A stretch of DNA of 64,000 bases from a bacterium (GTDB lineage Bacteria > Bacillota > Clostridia > Christensenellales > Aristaeellaceae), in the NCBI GenBank assembly GCA_004563405.1, contig SFTH01000004.1, forward strand, positions 62,001 to 126,000. Reading direction: 5' to 3'. Below the pieces are notes generated by a model. That model was not told the origin of the DNA, ran no database searches, and saw only the letters and a program-made list of their open reading frames with translations. The position numbers were made by a program, and so were the translations under genes. Below, one piece after another: positions 1 to 7,404 of the stretch (the first letter of the stretch is position 1; every line of letters begins with the position of its first letter).

Positions 1-1
1 C

Positions 2-580
2 GGCAGGAGCGGGAATCTGGACATTCGCAACGGGCTGACCATGATGGCCAGCGTGCTGCTCTTTACGCTGGTGGGCAGCTGGGTGGCGAGCAGGGTTCCC
101 AGCAGCACGATGGGAAATTTCTCCGTGTTCATGACGCTGCTGTTGGGGATAAAGTTCATCGTCAGGCCAGTCATGGCCACGAAGGAGAGCATGGAGGCGG
201 TATCCCCGCGCAAGCGGTTTGTCCAGTCCGTGATCTGCGGAATCTGCATCGGCTTCATCTGCGGCTTTGTGGGCGCGGGCGGCGGCATGATGATGCTGCT
301 CATCCTCACCAGCGTGCTGGGCTACGAGCTCAAGACGGCGGTGGGCACCAGCGTGTTCATCATGACCTTTACGGCGCTGCTGGGGGCGGTCAGCCACTTC
401 AGCATCGGCGGCGCGCCGGATCTATGGGCGCTGGCCTTCTGCGCGCTCTCTACGCTCCTGTGGGCGCGCATCGCGGCGCGGCTGGCGAACCGGTTCAGTG
501 CGGTGACGCTCAACCGGGCGACCGGCGCGGTGCTGGTGGCACTGGGCGCGCTGATCCTCGCCGTGAATTATCTGTTCTGA
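2..580 (+). CDS. TauE/SafE-family permease, C-terminal part (5' end outside window)
   Basis: The reading frame is already open at base 2 and ends at 580, so the gene starts upstream of the window. The visible ~190 residues hold several hydrophobic helices. A glycine-rich stretch near the middle (GFVGAGGGMMMLLIL) followed by TAVGTSVFIM matches the second repeat half of TauE/SafE membrane proteins, which move sulfite, organosulfonates or other small anions. The transported substrate cannot be told from this fragment. It is followed by a bidirectional hairpin terminator and a convergent regulator gene. Family assignment is good; function is generic. Confidence 0.85.
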   Translation, partial: GRSGNLDIRNGLTMMASVLLFTLVGSWVASRVPSSTMGNFSVFMTLLLGIKFIVRPVMATKESMEAVSPRKRFVQSVICGICIGFICGFVGAGGGMMMLLILTSVLGYELKTAVGTSVFIMTFTALLGAVSHFSIGGAPDLWALAFCALSTLLWARIAARLANRFSAVTLNRATGAVLVALGALILAVNYLF

Positions 581-618
581 AGGGAGAAGCGGCCCGGACG
601 GGACGGCCAAAAACCAGA

Positions 619-654
619 AAAAGCGGAGGGCAGTTCGTTCTGTCCTCCGCTTTT
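619..654. terminator. bidirectional intrinsic terminator
   Basis: Arms aaaagcggagg (619-629) and cctccgctttt (644-654) pair perfectly over 11 bases. The A-run on one side and T-run on the other let it work for both the plus-strand permease and the minus-strand PocR-AraC gene that converge here. Confidence 0.85.
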
Positions 655-672
655 GTGTCGCGGCCGATTCCT

Positions 673-1923
673 TCAGTTGCGGAATTTTCCGGGCGTCATG
701 CCCACGATGCGCTTGAAGAGCTTGCAGTAGCTGCTCTGATCGGAAAAGCCCATGGCGATGGCCACGTCGGTGAGGGAAGCGTCCGTGGAGAGCAGGAGCT
801 GCTTGCTCTCCTCCACGCGGATGCGCGCCAGCTGCTCCCGGAAGCTCACGCCCACGGTCTGGCGGAACAGCGAGGAGAAGTAATTCGGGCTCAGCCCCAG
901 CTCGGCGGCCACGGACGCGGCGGTGATGGGCTGGGCGTAATTCGCAGCCATGTATTTCAGGGCGCGGCGGACGTGCAGGTTGCCCTTGTCCGCATTGGAG
1001 AACATGGCGTCCATGAAGTCCACAACCACCTCCTGAAGCAGGCGGCAGATTTCGTCGATGCTCTGCTCGCGGCTCAGGCGGGAGAGGTACTGGGCGTTGA
1101 GGGTGTAGGTGCTCTCTGCGGATGCGCCGCCCTCGATGGAGACCCTGGAGAGCAGGGTGGCGAGCTCGATGGCGCGCATGCGCACCGCCTCGATCCGCCC
1201 GCCCTCGCTGAAGAGCACATAGCCCAGCAAATCGTTCAGCAGGGCCTTGGCCTCCTGCACGTTGCCGATCTTGACCTTGGTCAGCAGGGCGGCCTCCTTC
1301 TCGTAGAGAAAGTTGCGGGAGGCGGGCAGGCGCTGCTCTTTGTACATCTGTATGGTTTCGTTGATGCGGGACTGCTGATAGAGCTTTTCCCGGGCCAGCA
1401 TCAGCGCGGAGCGCCCGTCGGGCATCAGCGGCGAGAGCAGGTGTCCCACGAGGCGGCTGAGCTGATTCACCCGCTGGGGCGGGATGACCGGCAGCGTCAC
1501 CAGTTCGTCGTAGAGCTCCAGCGCCAGCGCGGGGGAGAGATCGTGGGATTCCAGAATACCCGCCACCAGTGTGCTGTCCGGGCGGTCCATCAGAAAGGGG
1601 CCGATGAGGATGCTGGCCATCAGCTCGCCCTGGTGGATCAGCGGAAAGGAGATGTGGTTCAGGTTGGCGTGGCAGGTGAAGATGTAGGCCTCGCCCAGCT
1701 CCCGGGCGCGCTCACCGCCCTTGCGGTGCAGCTCGTGGCACTCTCTGTCCGTAAAGACATGCCGGATGAGCAGGGTGCAGTAGCGGTTGCCGCCGCCGAA
1801 GCGCATCAGCTCCGTTCCGTCCGCGTCCAGCAGGCGAATGGGAAGCTCCATACATTCGTGCAGGGTTTTCAATATGTCCCGAAGCCGCTCCTCGGGAATC
1901 AGAGAGAAGATTCCGTTCGCCAT
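673..1923 (-). CDS. PocR-domain AraC-family transcriptional regulator
   Basis: 416 residues. The N-terminal ~170 residues look like a PocR sensory domain, with conserved Cys and His in stretches such as FTDRECHEL and YIFTCHANL, and the C-terminal ~100 residues are a double helix-turn-helix AraC domain (AAELGLSPNYFSSLFRQ, then VAIAMGFSDQSSYCKLFKR). PocR domains are known from regulators of propanediol and cobalamin-dependent pathways. The gene is divergent from the corrinoid protein operon that starts 105 bases away, so control of that operon is the natural inference. A minus-strand promoter lies at 1985-2013. The ATG has an upstream ggaggtg ribosome binding site. Confidence 0.88.
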   Translation of the reverse strand: MANGIFSLIPEERLRDILKTLHECMELPIRLLDADGTELMRFGGGNRYCTLLIRHVFTDRECHELHRKGGERARELGEAYIFTCHANLNHISFPLIHQGELMASILIGPFLMDRPDSTLVAGILESHDLSPALALELYDELVTLPVIPPQRVNQLSRLVGHLLSPLMPDGRSALMLAREKLYQQSRINETIQMYKEQRLPASRNFLYEKEAALLTKVKIGNVQEAKALLNDLLGYVLFSEGGRIEAVRMRAIELATLLSRVSIEGGASAESTYTLNAQYLSRLSREQSIDEICRLLQEVVVDFMDAMFSNADKGNLHVRRALKYMAANYAQPITAASVAAELGLSPNYFSSLFRQTVGVSFREQLARIRVEESKQLLLSTDASLTDVAIAMGFSDQSSYCKLFKRIVGMTPGKFRN

Positions 1924-1984
1924 GACACACCTCCTGTTCCGGCAAAAAATCGTAGATTTTTACAATGAAAAAGACCTTGCATGC

Positions 1985-2013
1985 ATTATACTAAAATCAA
2001 TGAGAAAGTGCAA
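1985..2013 (-). promoter_or_regulatory. sigma-A promoter for the PocR-AraC gene
   Basis: On the minus strand, TTGCAC (2008-2013) and TATAAT (1985-1990) are separated by 17 bases. A short inverted repeat, aaaaatc/gattttt (1945-1961), lies in the predicted leader and could be an operator. No equally good plus-strand promoter was found for the divergent corrinoid gene. Confidence 0.7.
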
Positions 2014-2028
2014 TAGGAGGATTTTGCA

Positions 2029-2658
2029 ATGAATCTTCAGGATATCTCGATCAAGCTTCAGGCCGGAAAGGCCAAGGATGTGAAAATTCTGGTGCAGCAG
2101 GCCATCGACGAGGGCATCCCGGCGCAGACGATTCTCGAGGAGGGGCTGCTCAGCGGCATGAACGTCATCGGCGAGAAGTTCAAGAACAACGAAGTGTTCG
2201 TGCCCGAGGTGCTGGTGGCCGCGCGCGCGATGAACATGGGCGCGAGTCTCCTCAAGCCCCTGCTGGCGGAGGCCGGCGTGAAGGCCAGCGGTAAGGTCTG
2301 TATCGGCACGGTCAAGGGAGATTTGCACGACATCGGCAAGAACCTGGTGAAGATGATGCTGGAGGGCAAGGGCCTCGAGGTGATCGACCTGGGCACGGAC
2401 GTGGCGCCGGAGACCTTCGTGCGCACCGCACAGGAGGAGGACTGCCGGATCATCTGCTGCTCCGCGCTGCTGACTACCACCATGGGCGTGATGGGCGATG
2501 TGGTGAAGGCCGCAGAGAGCGCGGGCATCCGCGAGCGTGTGAAGATCATGGTGGGCGGCGCGCCGGTGACGGACGCGTTCTGCAGCCAGATCGGCGCGGA
2601 CGCCTACACGCCGGACGCCGCCACCGCGGCGGACGTGGCCGTTTCGTTCTGCAGTTGA
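2029..2658 (+). CDS. corrinoid (B12-binding) protein of a methyltransferase system
   Basis: 209 residues, the usual size for MtbC/MttC/MtaC-like corrinoid proteins. Residues 1-~85 form the helical cap domain (GMNVIGEKFKNNEVFVPEVL), followed by the cobalamin-binding Rossmann domain with the diagnostic DLHDIGKN motif, in which His100 would be the lower cobalt ligand, and a glycine-rich VMVGGAPV-like segment near the C-terminus. The protein carries a methyl group between a substrate methyltransferase and a methyl acceptor. The ATG has a clear aggagg site. The next two genes (DUF2284 protein and reductive activator) fit a corrinoid module, but no cognate methyltransferase is encoded here. Confidence 0.93.
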   Translation: MNLQDISIKLQAGKAKDVKILVQQAIDEGIPAQTILEEGLLSGMNVIGEKFKNNEVFVPEVLVAARAMNMGASLLKPLLAEAGVKASGKVCIGTVKGDLHDIGKNLVKMMLEGKGLEVIDLGTDVAPETFVRTAQEEDCRIICCSALLTTTMGVMGDVVKAAESAGIRERVKIMVGGAPVTDAFCSQIGADAYTPDAATAADVAVSFCS

Positions 2659-2769
2659 TTTGTTGAAAATGGCCTTCCGCGCGTGCGGGAGGCCGCTGAA
2701 TATTCTTGTGGAGCGCCGGCGCAGACGGCGCTCTGCTTGCCTCCGCAGGGGGCGAACGGGGGAAGCACC

Positions 2770-3327
2770 ATGGAACATCAGGAACTCATTCGGGCCGCTC
2801 TGCAGGCCGGGGCGGCAAAGGCAGCCGTCATTCCCGGGGAGCGCGTCGCGCTCTCCCCGGCGTTTGCGGACATCTGCCGGAGCAACAGCTGCGGAAACTA
2901 CGGCATGTGCTGGATGTGCCCGCCGGACGTGGGGCCGGTGGAGGCGCTGATGGCGCGGGTGCGCAGCTTCCGTCAGGGCCTGCTGTATCAGACCATTGCG
3001 CCCCTGGAGGACAGCTTTGACATCGAGGGCATGGAGGCCGCCGCGCGGCGGCATGCCCGGGTGAGCCAGCGGGTGCAGGCGGCGGTGGAGGCGCTGCTGG
3101 CGGGGGCATGCTTTCACCTGAGCTGCGGCGGCTGCAACCTCTGCGAGCGCTGCGCCCGGCGGGACGGCGCGCCCTGCCGCATGCCGGACCGGGCGCTTCC
3201 GCCCATGGAGGCGGCGGGCATCGACGTGTACAACACCACGAAGGATACGCCCCTGAAGTACATCAACGGACAGAACACCGTGACCTATTTCGGTCTGGTG
3301 CTCTTTGACGAGGTGGAGCATGCATAA
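2770..3327 (+). CDS. DUF2284 cysteine-rich metal-binding protein
   Basis: 185 residues from the ATG with a purine-rich ggggga site; the frame is open further upstream but without a better start. It has two cysteine clusters: CRSNSCGNYGMCWMC around residue 40 and CGGCNLCERCARRDGAPC around residue 120, matching DUF2284 (predicted metal-binding) proteins. Such proteins often neighbour corrinoid methyltransferase genes. Their biochemical role is not established; the cysteines suggest Fe-S or zinc binding. Its stop overlaps the start of the reductive activator by 8 bases, implying translational coupling. Confidence 0.85.
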   Translation: MEHQELIRAALQAGAAKAAVIPGERVALSPAFADICRSNSCGNYGMCWMCPPDVGPVEALMARVRSFRQGLLYQTIAPLEDSFDIEGMEAAARRHARVSQRVQAAVEALLAGACFHLSCGGCNLCERCARRDGAPCRMPDRALPPMEAAGIDVYNTTKDTPLKYINGQNTVTYFGLVLFDEVEHA

Positions 3328-4795
3328 GCTGACAGTGATTCGCGACGGCCGTCGCACGGAGCTTGCGTTTTCAGGTGCGCCGCACCTGGAGGAGGTGCTG
3401 GCCGCGGGCGGGTTTGCGCTGCAGCGGCCCTGCGGCGGGCGAGGGGCCTGCGGCAAGTGTGCGGTGGAGCTGCGCGGCGCGGTTTCCGAGCCCAACGCCG
3501 CGGAGCTGCGCGCCGGGGCGCGCCTGGCCTGCCAGGCGCTGCTGCTGGGCGACGCGGAGGTCGTGCTGCCCGGCGAGCGCAGGATGGAGCAGATTGAATT
3601 GGGCGGAGGCGGCGCACCGCGGGTACTGAACCCCATGCCGGGACGCCTCGGCGCGGCGGTGGACGTGGGCACGACGACCCTCGCCCTGAAGCTGTACGAT
3701 CTCAGGAGCGGCGCGTGCATCGGAACGGCCGGCATGCGCAACCCCCAGACCGCCGTGGCGGCGGACGTGATGGGGCGCATCGGCGCGGCAATGGAGGGGC
3801 GGCAGGAGGAGCTTCGCGCCCAGGTGGAGAGCGCCATCGCGGCGCTGTTGGAGCAGGCCTGCGCGCAGGCGGGAAAGCCCAGAGGGCATGTGGACGCGCT
3901 GGTAATCACCGGAAACACCACCATGCTCTATCTGCTCACCGGGCGCAACCCCGAATCCCTGTCCCACGCGCCCTTCGAGGCGGAGTGCCTGTTTGATGCG
4001 GAGGCGGATCTGCTGGGCTGCAGGGTCTATCTGCCGCCCTGTATGAATGCCTTCGTGGGCGCGGACATCACCTGTGCGGTGCTCGCCGCAGGTCAATGCG
4101 ACCGGGAGGGCGTCTCCCTGCTGTGCGACGTGGGCACGAACGGGGAGATTGCGCTGTGGAAGGACGGCGTTCTGCACGTCAGCTCCACGGCCGCGGGCCC
4201 GGCTTTCGAGGGCGCGGGCATCTCGTGCGGCTGCGGAAGCGTGCGGGGCGCCATCGACCGCGTATGGATGGACGGGGATGCGATCGCGACCAGCGTCATC
4301 GGCGGCGGGACGGCGACGGGCGTGTGCGGCTCGGGATTGATCGACGCGATTGCGGCCTTTCTGAATCGTGGTGAGATCGACGAGACCGGTGCGACGGAGG
4401 CGGAGCGGCTGGAGCTCCGGGACGGCGTGGCGCTGTTGCCCCGGGACGTGCGCTCGGTGCAGCTGGCCAAGGCGGCCATTGCCGCGGGCATAGAGACGCT
4501 GATGGAGGCGGCGGGCGCGACGGCGGCGGAGATAGAGACCCTCTACATCGCCGGCGGCTTCGGTAGCCACTTGAGCGTGGAGAGCGCGACGCGCATCGGC
4601 CTGATTCCCGGCGCGCTTGCGCCGAAGGTGAAGGTGCTGGGCAACGCAGCCCTGGCGGGCGCGGCGCAGCTGCTGCTGAACCAGGGTGCGATCCGGGACG
4701 TGCGGGAGATTGCCCGGCGCGCCCGGCATGTGAACCTGGGCGGCAATCCCAGCTTCAACGAGCACTATATGGATCAGATGTTCTTTCCGGAGTGA
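3320..4795 (+). CDS. corrinoid activation protein, RACo/ASKHA type with 2Fe-2S domain
   Basis: 491 residues. The N-terminal ferredoxin-like domain has Cys38, Cys44, Cys47 and Cys71 in the plant-type 2Fe-2S pattern (CGGRGACGKC then LACQA). The remainder is an ASKHA-fold ATPase of the RACo C-terminal type, with AVDVGTTTLALKLYD near residue 115, GNTTMLYLL, DVGTNGEI and a late IAGGFGSHL. RACo-like proteins use ATP to return Co(II) corrinoids to the active Co(I) state, so the likely client is the adjacent corrinoid protein. The start chosen overlaps the upstream stop; a further in-frame ATG at 3305 is less likely. Confidence 0.92.
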   Translation: MHKLTVIRDGRRTELAFSGAPHLEEVLAAGGFALQRPCGGRGACGKCAVELRGAVSEPNAAELRAGARLACQALLLGDAEVVLPGERRMEQIELGGGGAPRVLNPMPGRLGAAVDVGTTTLALKLYDLRSGACIGTAGMRNPQTAVAADVMGRIGAAMEGRQEELRAQVESAIAALLEQACAQAGKPRGHVDALVITGNTTMLYLLTGRNPESLSHAPFEAECLFDAEADLLGCRVYLPPCMNAFVGADITCAVLAAGQCDREGVSLLCDVGTNGEIALWKDGVLHVSSTAAGPAFEGAGISCGCGSVRGAIDRVWMDGDAIATSVIGGGTATGVCGSGLIDAIAAFLNRGEIDETGATEAERLELRDGVALLPRDVRSVQLAKAAIAAGIETLMEAAGATAAEIETLYIAGGFGSHLSVESATRIGLIPGALAPKVKVLGNAALAGAAQLLLNQGAIRDVREIARRARHVNLGGNPSFNEHYMDQMFFPE

Positions 4796-4811
4796 GGCCG
4801 GACGCAGATGC

Positions 4812-4855
4812 GGCCCGGGCTGTCCCGATCGTGGGGACGGCCCGGGCCGTTTTTT
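4812..4855 (+). terminator. intrinsic terminator of the corrinoid operon
   Basis: A long GC-rich hairpin (arms 4812-4826 and 4833-4848) is followed by six T residues on the plus strand. It ends the corrinoid operon just before the convergent LysR gene. Confidence 0.85.
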
Positions 4856-4887
4856 GAATCGCAGGTGCGAATGTGCGCCGTTGCTCT

Positions 4888-5775
4888 TTATGCGGAGCCG
4901 TAGGATTCCAGCATGCGCTCCATGAAGTAGTCGCACAGAAAGGCGTAGAAGTTTTCCACGATGTGGGAGTCGATGCGGTTCTTCTGAAGGCGGATCACGA
5001 TGCTCCTGCGGCACACCGGTTCGATGATGTCCAGCAGCTTCATGTGGTCGCCCTCCAGACGGCCCCAGGTGAACGCCGGCCAGAAGCCCACGCCCATGTG
5101 GGCGGAGATCATGTTGCGCACCGTGTCCGGGCTGTCGCTTTCGAAGGCGATGTGGGGGTTGAAGCCCGCCTCGGCGCAGAGCCGGTCGCAGGCCTGACGA
5201 AAGCGCTTGCGGCTGATCAGGCTGATGAACTTCGCGTCCTGAAAGTCCCGCAGCCGGGCCTGGTGGATATCTGCAAAGCGGGGCGCGTTGGGCACGGCCA
5301 GGTAGATCTTTTCATTGAGGCTGAAGCAATCCTCCGCCCCGCCCGGAACCGAGCCCGCCGGGCGACCCTCGATGCTCACGTCGAACAGGCTTGCGTCCTC
5401 GTTGAGCAGAAACTGGAAGTTTGTCTTTTCGTGCATGCGCCGGTATTCGATGATGGCCTCGGAGACGATCAATGAGGCGGCGGTGACGTGCAGGCGGATC
5501 GTGGTCTGTTCAGGATCCGCCATCTCCCGGATTTGCTCCGGTAATGCGTCCAGGCGCTGGAGCAGCGGCTCCAGCCGGTCCCGGAGGAACTTGCCGTACT
5601 CCGTGAGCTCGATGTTGCGCCCCCGGGCGGCGAACAGGGGCACGCCCAGCTCCGCCTCCAGCCGCTTTATGGACTGGGAGAGGGAGGGCTGGGCGATGTG
5701 CAGGCGCTCTGCACTGCGGGTAATGTGCTGCGTGCGCGCAACCTCCATAAAGTAACGCAGTTGTAGCAGTTCCAT
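4888..5775 (-). CDS. LysR-family transcriptional regulator
   Basis: 295 residues, standard for the family. The N-terminal winged helix-turn-helix is clear (LQLRYFMEVARTQHITRSAE, then AQPSLSQSIKRLEAELGVPLF), followed by a substrate-binding effector domain. The ATG at 5775 has a ggagg site at good spacing; an in-frame ATG 18 bases upstream is less favoured. It is divergent from the PQ-loop/SGNH pair. Between its promoter and start codon is an 8-base-arm inverted repeat that could mediate autoregulation. The effector is unknown. Confidence 0.9.
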   Translation of the reverse strand: MELLQLRYFMEVARTQHITRSAERLHIAQPSLSQSIKRLEAELGVPLFAARGRNIELTEYGKFLRDRLEPLLQRLDALPEQIREMADPEQTTIRLHVTAASLIVSEAIIEYRRMHEKTNFQFLLNEDASLFDVSIEGRPAGSVPGGAEDCFSLNEKIYLAVPNAPRFADIHQARLRDFQDAKFISLISRKRFRQACDRLCAEAGFNPHIAFESDSPDTVRNMISAHMGVGFWPAFTWGRLEGDHMKLLDIIEPVCRRSIVIRLQKNRIDSHIVENFYAFLCDYFMERMLESYGSA

Positions 5776-5789
5776 GCGCTCCTCCAAAT

Positions 5790-5809
5790 CCATAGTGCGT
5801 ACACTATGG
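5790..5809. promoter_or_regulatory. inverted repeat, candidate LysR operator
   Basis: The arms ccatagtg and cactatgg are perfect complements separated by 4 bases. The core ATAG-N8-CTAT resembles a LysR-type box. It lies in the leader of the LysR gene, downstream of its predicted transcription start. Confidence 0.55.
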
Positions 5810-5827
5810 GTATGATCAATATATAAT

Positions 5828-5856
5828 ATTATACATTTGTAGAAAATATGATACAA
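5828..5856 (-). promoter_or_regulatory. promoter for the LysR gene
   Basis: On the minus strand, TTGTAT (5851-5856) and TATAAT (5828-5833) have a 17-base spacer. The region is strongly AT-rich and may also carry a weak plus-strand promoter (TACAAT at 5852-5857) for the PQ-loop gene. Confidence 0.65.
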
Positions 5857-5892
5857 TAGATCTGCAACGAAAACAAGGGGGAAACAAGGGAA

Positions 5893-6186
5893 ATGACTGA
5901 AATTTTTGAATCCATCATGCTGATCTGCTTCGGACTGTCCTGGCCGATGTCTGTGGTGAAGAATATCAAGGCGCACACCGCAAAATCCATGAGCCTGCCC
6001 TTCATTCTGCTGATCATCACCGGCTACATCGCGGGCATCTCCGCAAAGATTTATTCCCACAATTACAGCTACGTCCTGGTGATCTACGTCATCAATCTGA
6101 TCTTCGTGTCCACGAATCTGGTGGTCTATTTCATCAATCGCAACTATGACCACCATCACCACACGGTTCAGCCCCAGCATTCCTGA
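5893..6186 (+). CDS. small PQ-loop (SemiSWEET-like) membrane protein
   Basis: 97 residues with three predicted membrane helices. The first segment, GLSWPMSVVKNIKAHTAKSM, has the proline and basic pattern of PQ-loop proteins, which as dimers form SemiSWEET-type sugar or small-solute transporters. The C-terminus ends in a His-rich stretch (YDHHHHTVQ). The gene sits 16 bases upstream of an SGNH-like protein, probably in one transcript. The transported solute is unknown. Confidence 0.7.
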   Translation: MTEIFESIMLICFGLSWPMSVVKNIKAHTAKSMSLPFILLIITGYIAGISAKIYSHNYSYVLVIYVINLIFVSTNLVVYFINRNYDHHHHTVQPQHS

Positions 6187-6202
6187 GAGGGAGGACGCAG
6201 CC

Positions 6203-6766
6203 ATGAACACAGCCATTCTCGAGCAAAAGGAAACCTATCGCGAGGTCAACAGCGTCACTGGTTCGGTCAATTCGGTCATGTTTGGAACGGCTAGCTTTTC
6301 GGAGCTGCCGGTGGCGGAGCTGGTGCAGGATTTTGGCCTGAACATCTCCGTGTGCAACCGCAGCGTGGAAGAGGCGACGCTGAAGGACGCCTTCGATCTG
6401 CTGCATGAGTGCGTATTCGCACTGAATCCCTCGAAGGTGTTCCTGAACTTCGGTGAAACCGATCTGATGCGCCCGGATTTCGATCTGGAGGCCTTCCTGG
6501 ACGACTACGCCCGTCTCATCGGGCTGATCCGCAGCCAGAGCAGGAGCCGCGTCTTCGTGATTTCCGTAATTTCCGAGCGACCGGAGGCCCGCAAACTCAA
6601 CGACGGCCTGCGCGCGCTCTGCAAACGCACCGGCTGCCGCTATGTGGATGTGGCCGACGTGTTCAGCCACGAGATGCCCCGCCTGCGCCTCTTCAGCGAG
6701 CTGACCCACTACATGCGCGAGGGTAAAATCAGCTTTTCGGACGCCATGAACTTCTGCGAGGCCTGA
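6203..6766 (+). CDS. SGNH/GDSL-like hydrolase-family protein, cytoplasmic
   Basis: 187 residues without a signal peptide. A central FLNFGETDLM segment resembles block III (G-x-N-D) of SGNH hydrolases, with a following VFVISVISERPEARKLND strand/helix and a late CRYVDVADVF. The usual GDS nucleophile block is not obvious near the N-terminus (MFGTASFSELP is the nearest match) and the C-terminal DxxH block is also weak, so activity is uncertain. A gagaggaggac-like ribosome site supports the ATG. It is paired with the PQ-loop gene. Confidence 0.6.
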   Translation: MNTAILEQKETYREVNSVTGSVNSVMFGTASFSELPVAELVQDFGLNISVCNRSVEEATLKDAFDLLHECVFALNPSKVFLNFGETDLMRPDFDLEAFLDDYARLIGLIRSQSRSRVFVISVISERPEARKLNDGLRALCKRTGCRYVDVADVFSHEMPRLRLFSELTHYMREGKISFSDAMNFCEA

Positions 6767-6802
6767 TTCCATCCAGCCTCCAGGGTGCGGGCAAAGCCCC
6801 GG

Positions 6803-6836
6803 ACACTCCAGCCGCGAAGGAGAGCGGCTGGAGTGT
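6803..6836. terminator. 13-bp-stem hairpin, possible terminator
   Basis: Arms 6803-6815 and 6824-6836 are perfect complements, placed 36 bases after the SGNH gene stop. No T-run follows, so termination is only inferred. A second inverted repeat, gtactct/agagtac, sits at 6964-7001. Nothing coding is seen in 6767-7033. Confidence 0.4.
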
Positions 6837-7033
6837 CTGCATTCCGCCCTGTGCCGGTCGCGGGATCCAGTGCGCCTGAATGCAAAGCGACGCCTGCAAC
6901 CGGACCTGACATTTCCATAACCTAAAATGAATACAATACAGACTATGAAGGCGCATTTCCTATGTACTCTGTTTCGCTGAGCTTGAGCGGTTATAGAGTA
7001 CTTCCTTTCCATAGAGTTCTGTTCGTGTATGAA

Positions 7034-7346
7034 TCATCTGCCCGCGGAGGCGGCAGAGTATTCTAGGTATTTCGCATACATGCGGTCGTAGGTTTTCGTG
7101 TTCTCTGGGTTCGGCCTGTAGCGCAGCGGCAGGAGCGAGGTCATTCTTGGCGCCGCCTCCGACAGATCGTCGTATCCGCCGCGCCCGCAGCTGTCGCCGC
7201 AATCACCGCCGCGCCCAGCGCGCCGGGCTGCTTCGTTGCGGTGATGCCGATCTCCCAGCCGAGCACGTCCGCGTAGATCTGCATCAGCGTCGGATTCTTG
7301 AATGCGATGCCGCCGCAGGCGATGATGTCGTCGACCTGCGCGGCCG
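7034..7346 (-). pseudogene. C-terminal remnant of a ribulokinase-like FGGY kinase, frameshifted
   Basis: Two minus-strand frames join into the end of an FGGY kinase. The first (to about 7195) reads IIACGGIAFKNPTLMQIYAD and PGALGAAVIAATAAG, typical of L-ribulokinase-type proteins. The second continues with GGYDDLSEAAPRM and the family C-terminus RYRPNPENTKTYDRMYAKY before a stop at 7034. A one-base shift in the GC-rich AAG/GGY junction separates them, and the N-terminal four fifths of the kinase is missing. The fragment begins right after the transketolase terminator, so it was probably once a pentose gene of this cluster. Confidence 0.8.
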
Positions 7347-7384
7347 AAAAAAGGAGAACCGGCCCGCGTGGGAGGCCGGTTCTC
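7347..7384 (-). terminator. intrinsic terminator of the transketolase genes
   Basis: Arms gagaaccggcc (7354-7364) and ggccggttctc (7374-7384) pair perfectly, followed on the minus strand by six T residues (7352-7347). It lies 21 bases past the stop of the transketolase C-terminal subunit. Confidence 0.9.
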
Positions 7385-7404
7385 GGAAATCTGTTCCGGT
7401 GGAA

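Noticed and set aside
1924..2028. Cobalamin riboswitch upstream of the corrinoid gene
   Set aside because: The gap is only about 100 bases and shows none of the B12-box or long multi-stem layout expected.
1960..3924. A 654-codon minus-strand frame opposite the corrinoid genes
   Set aside because: It overlaps three recognised genes on the other strand and shows no domain.
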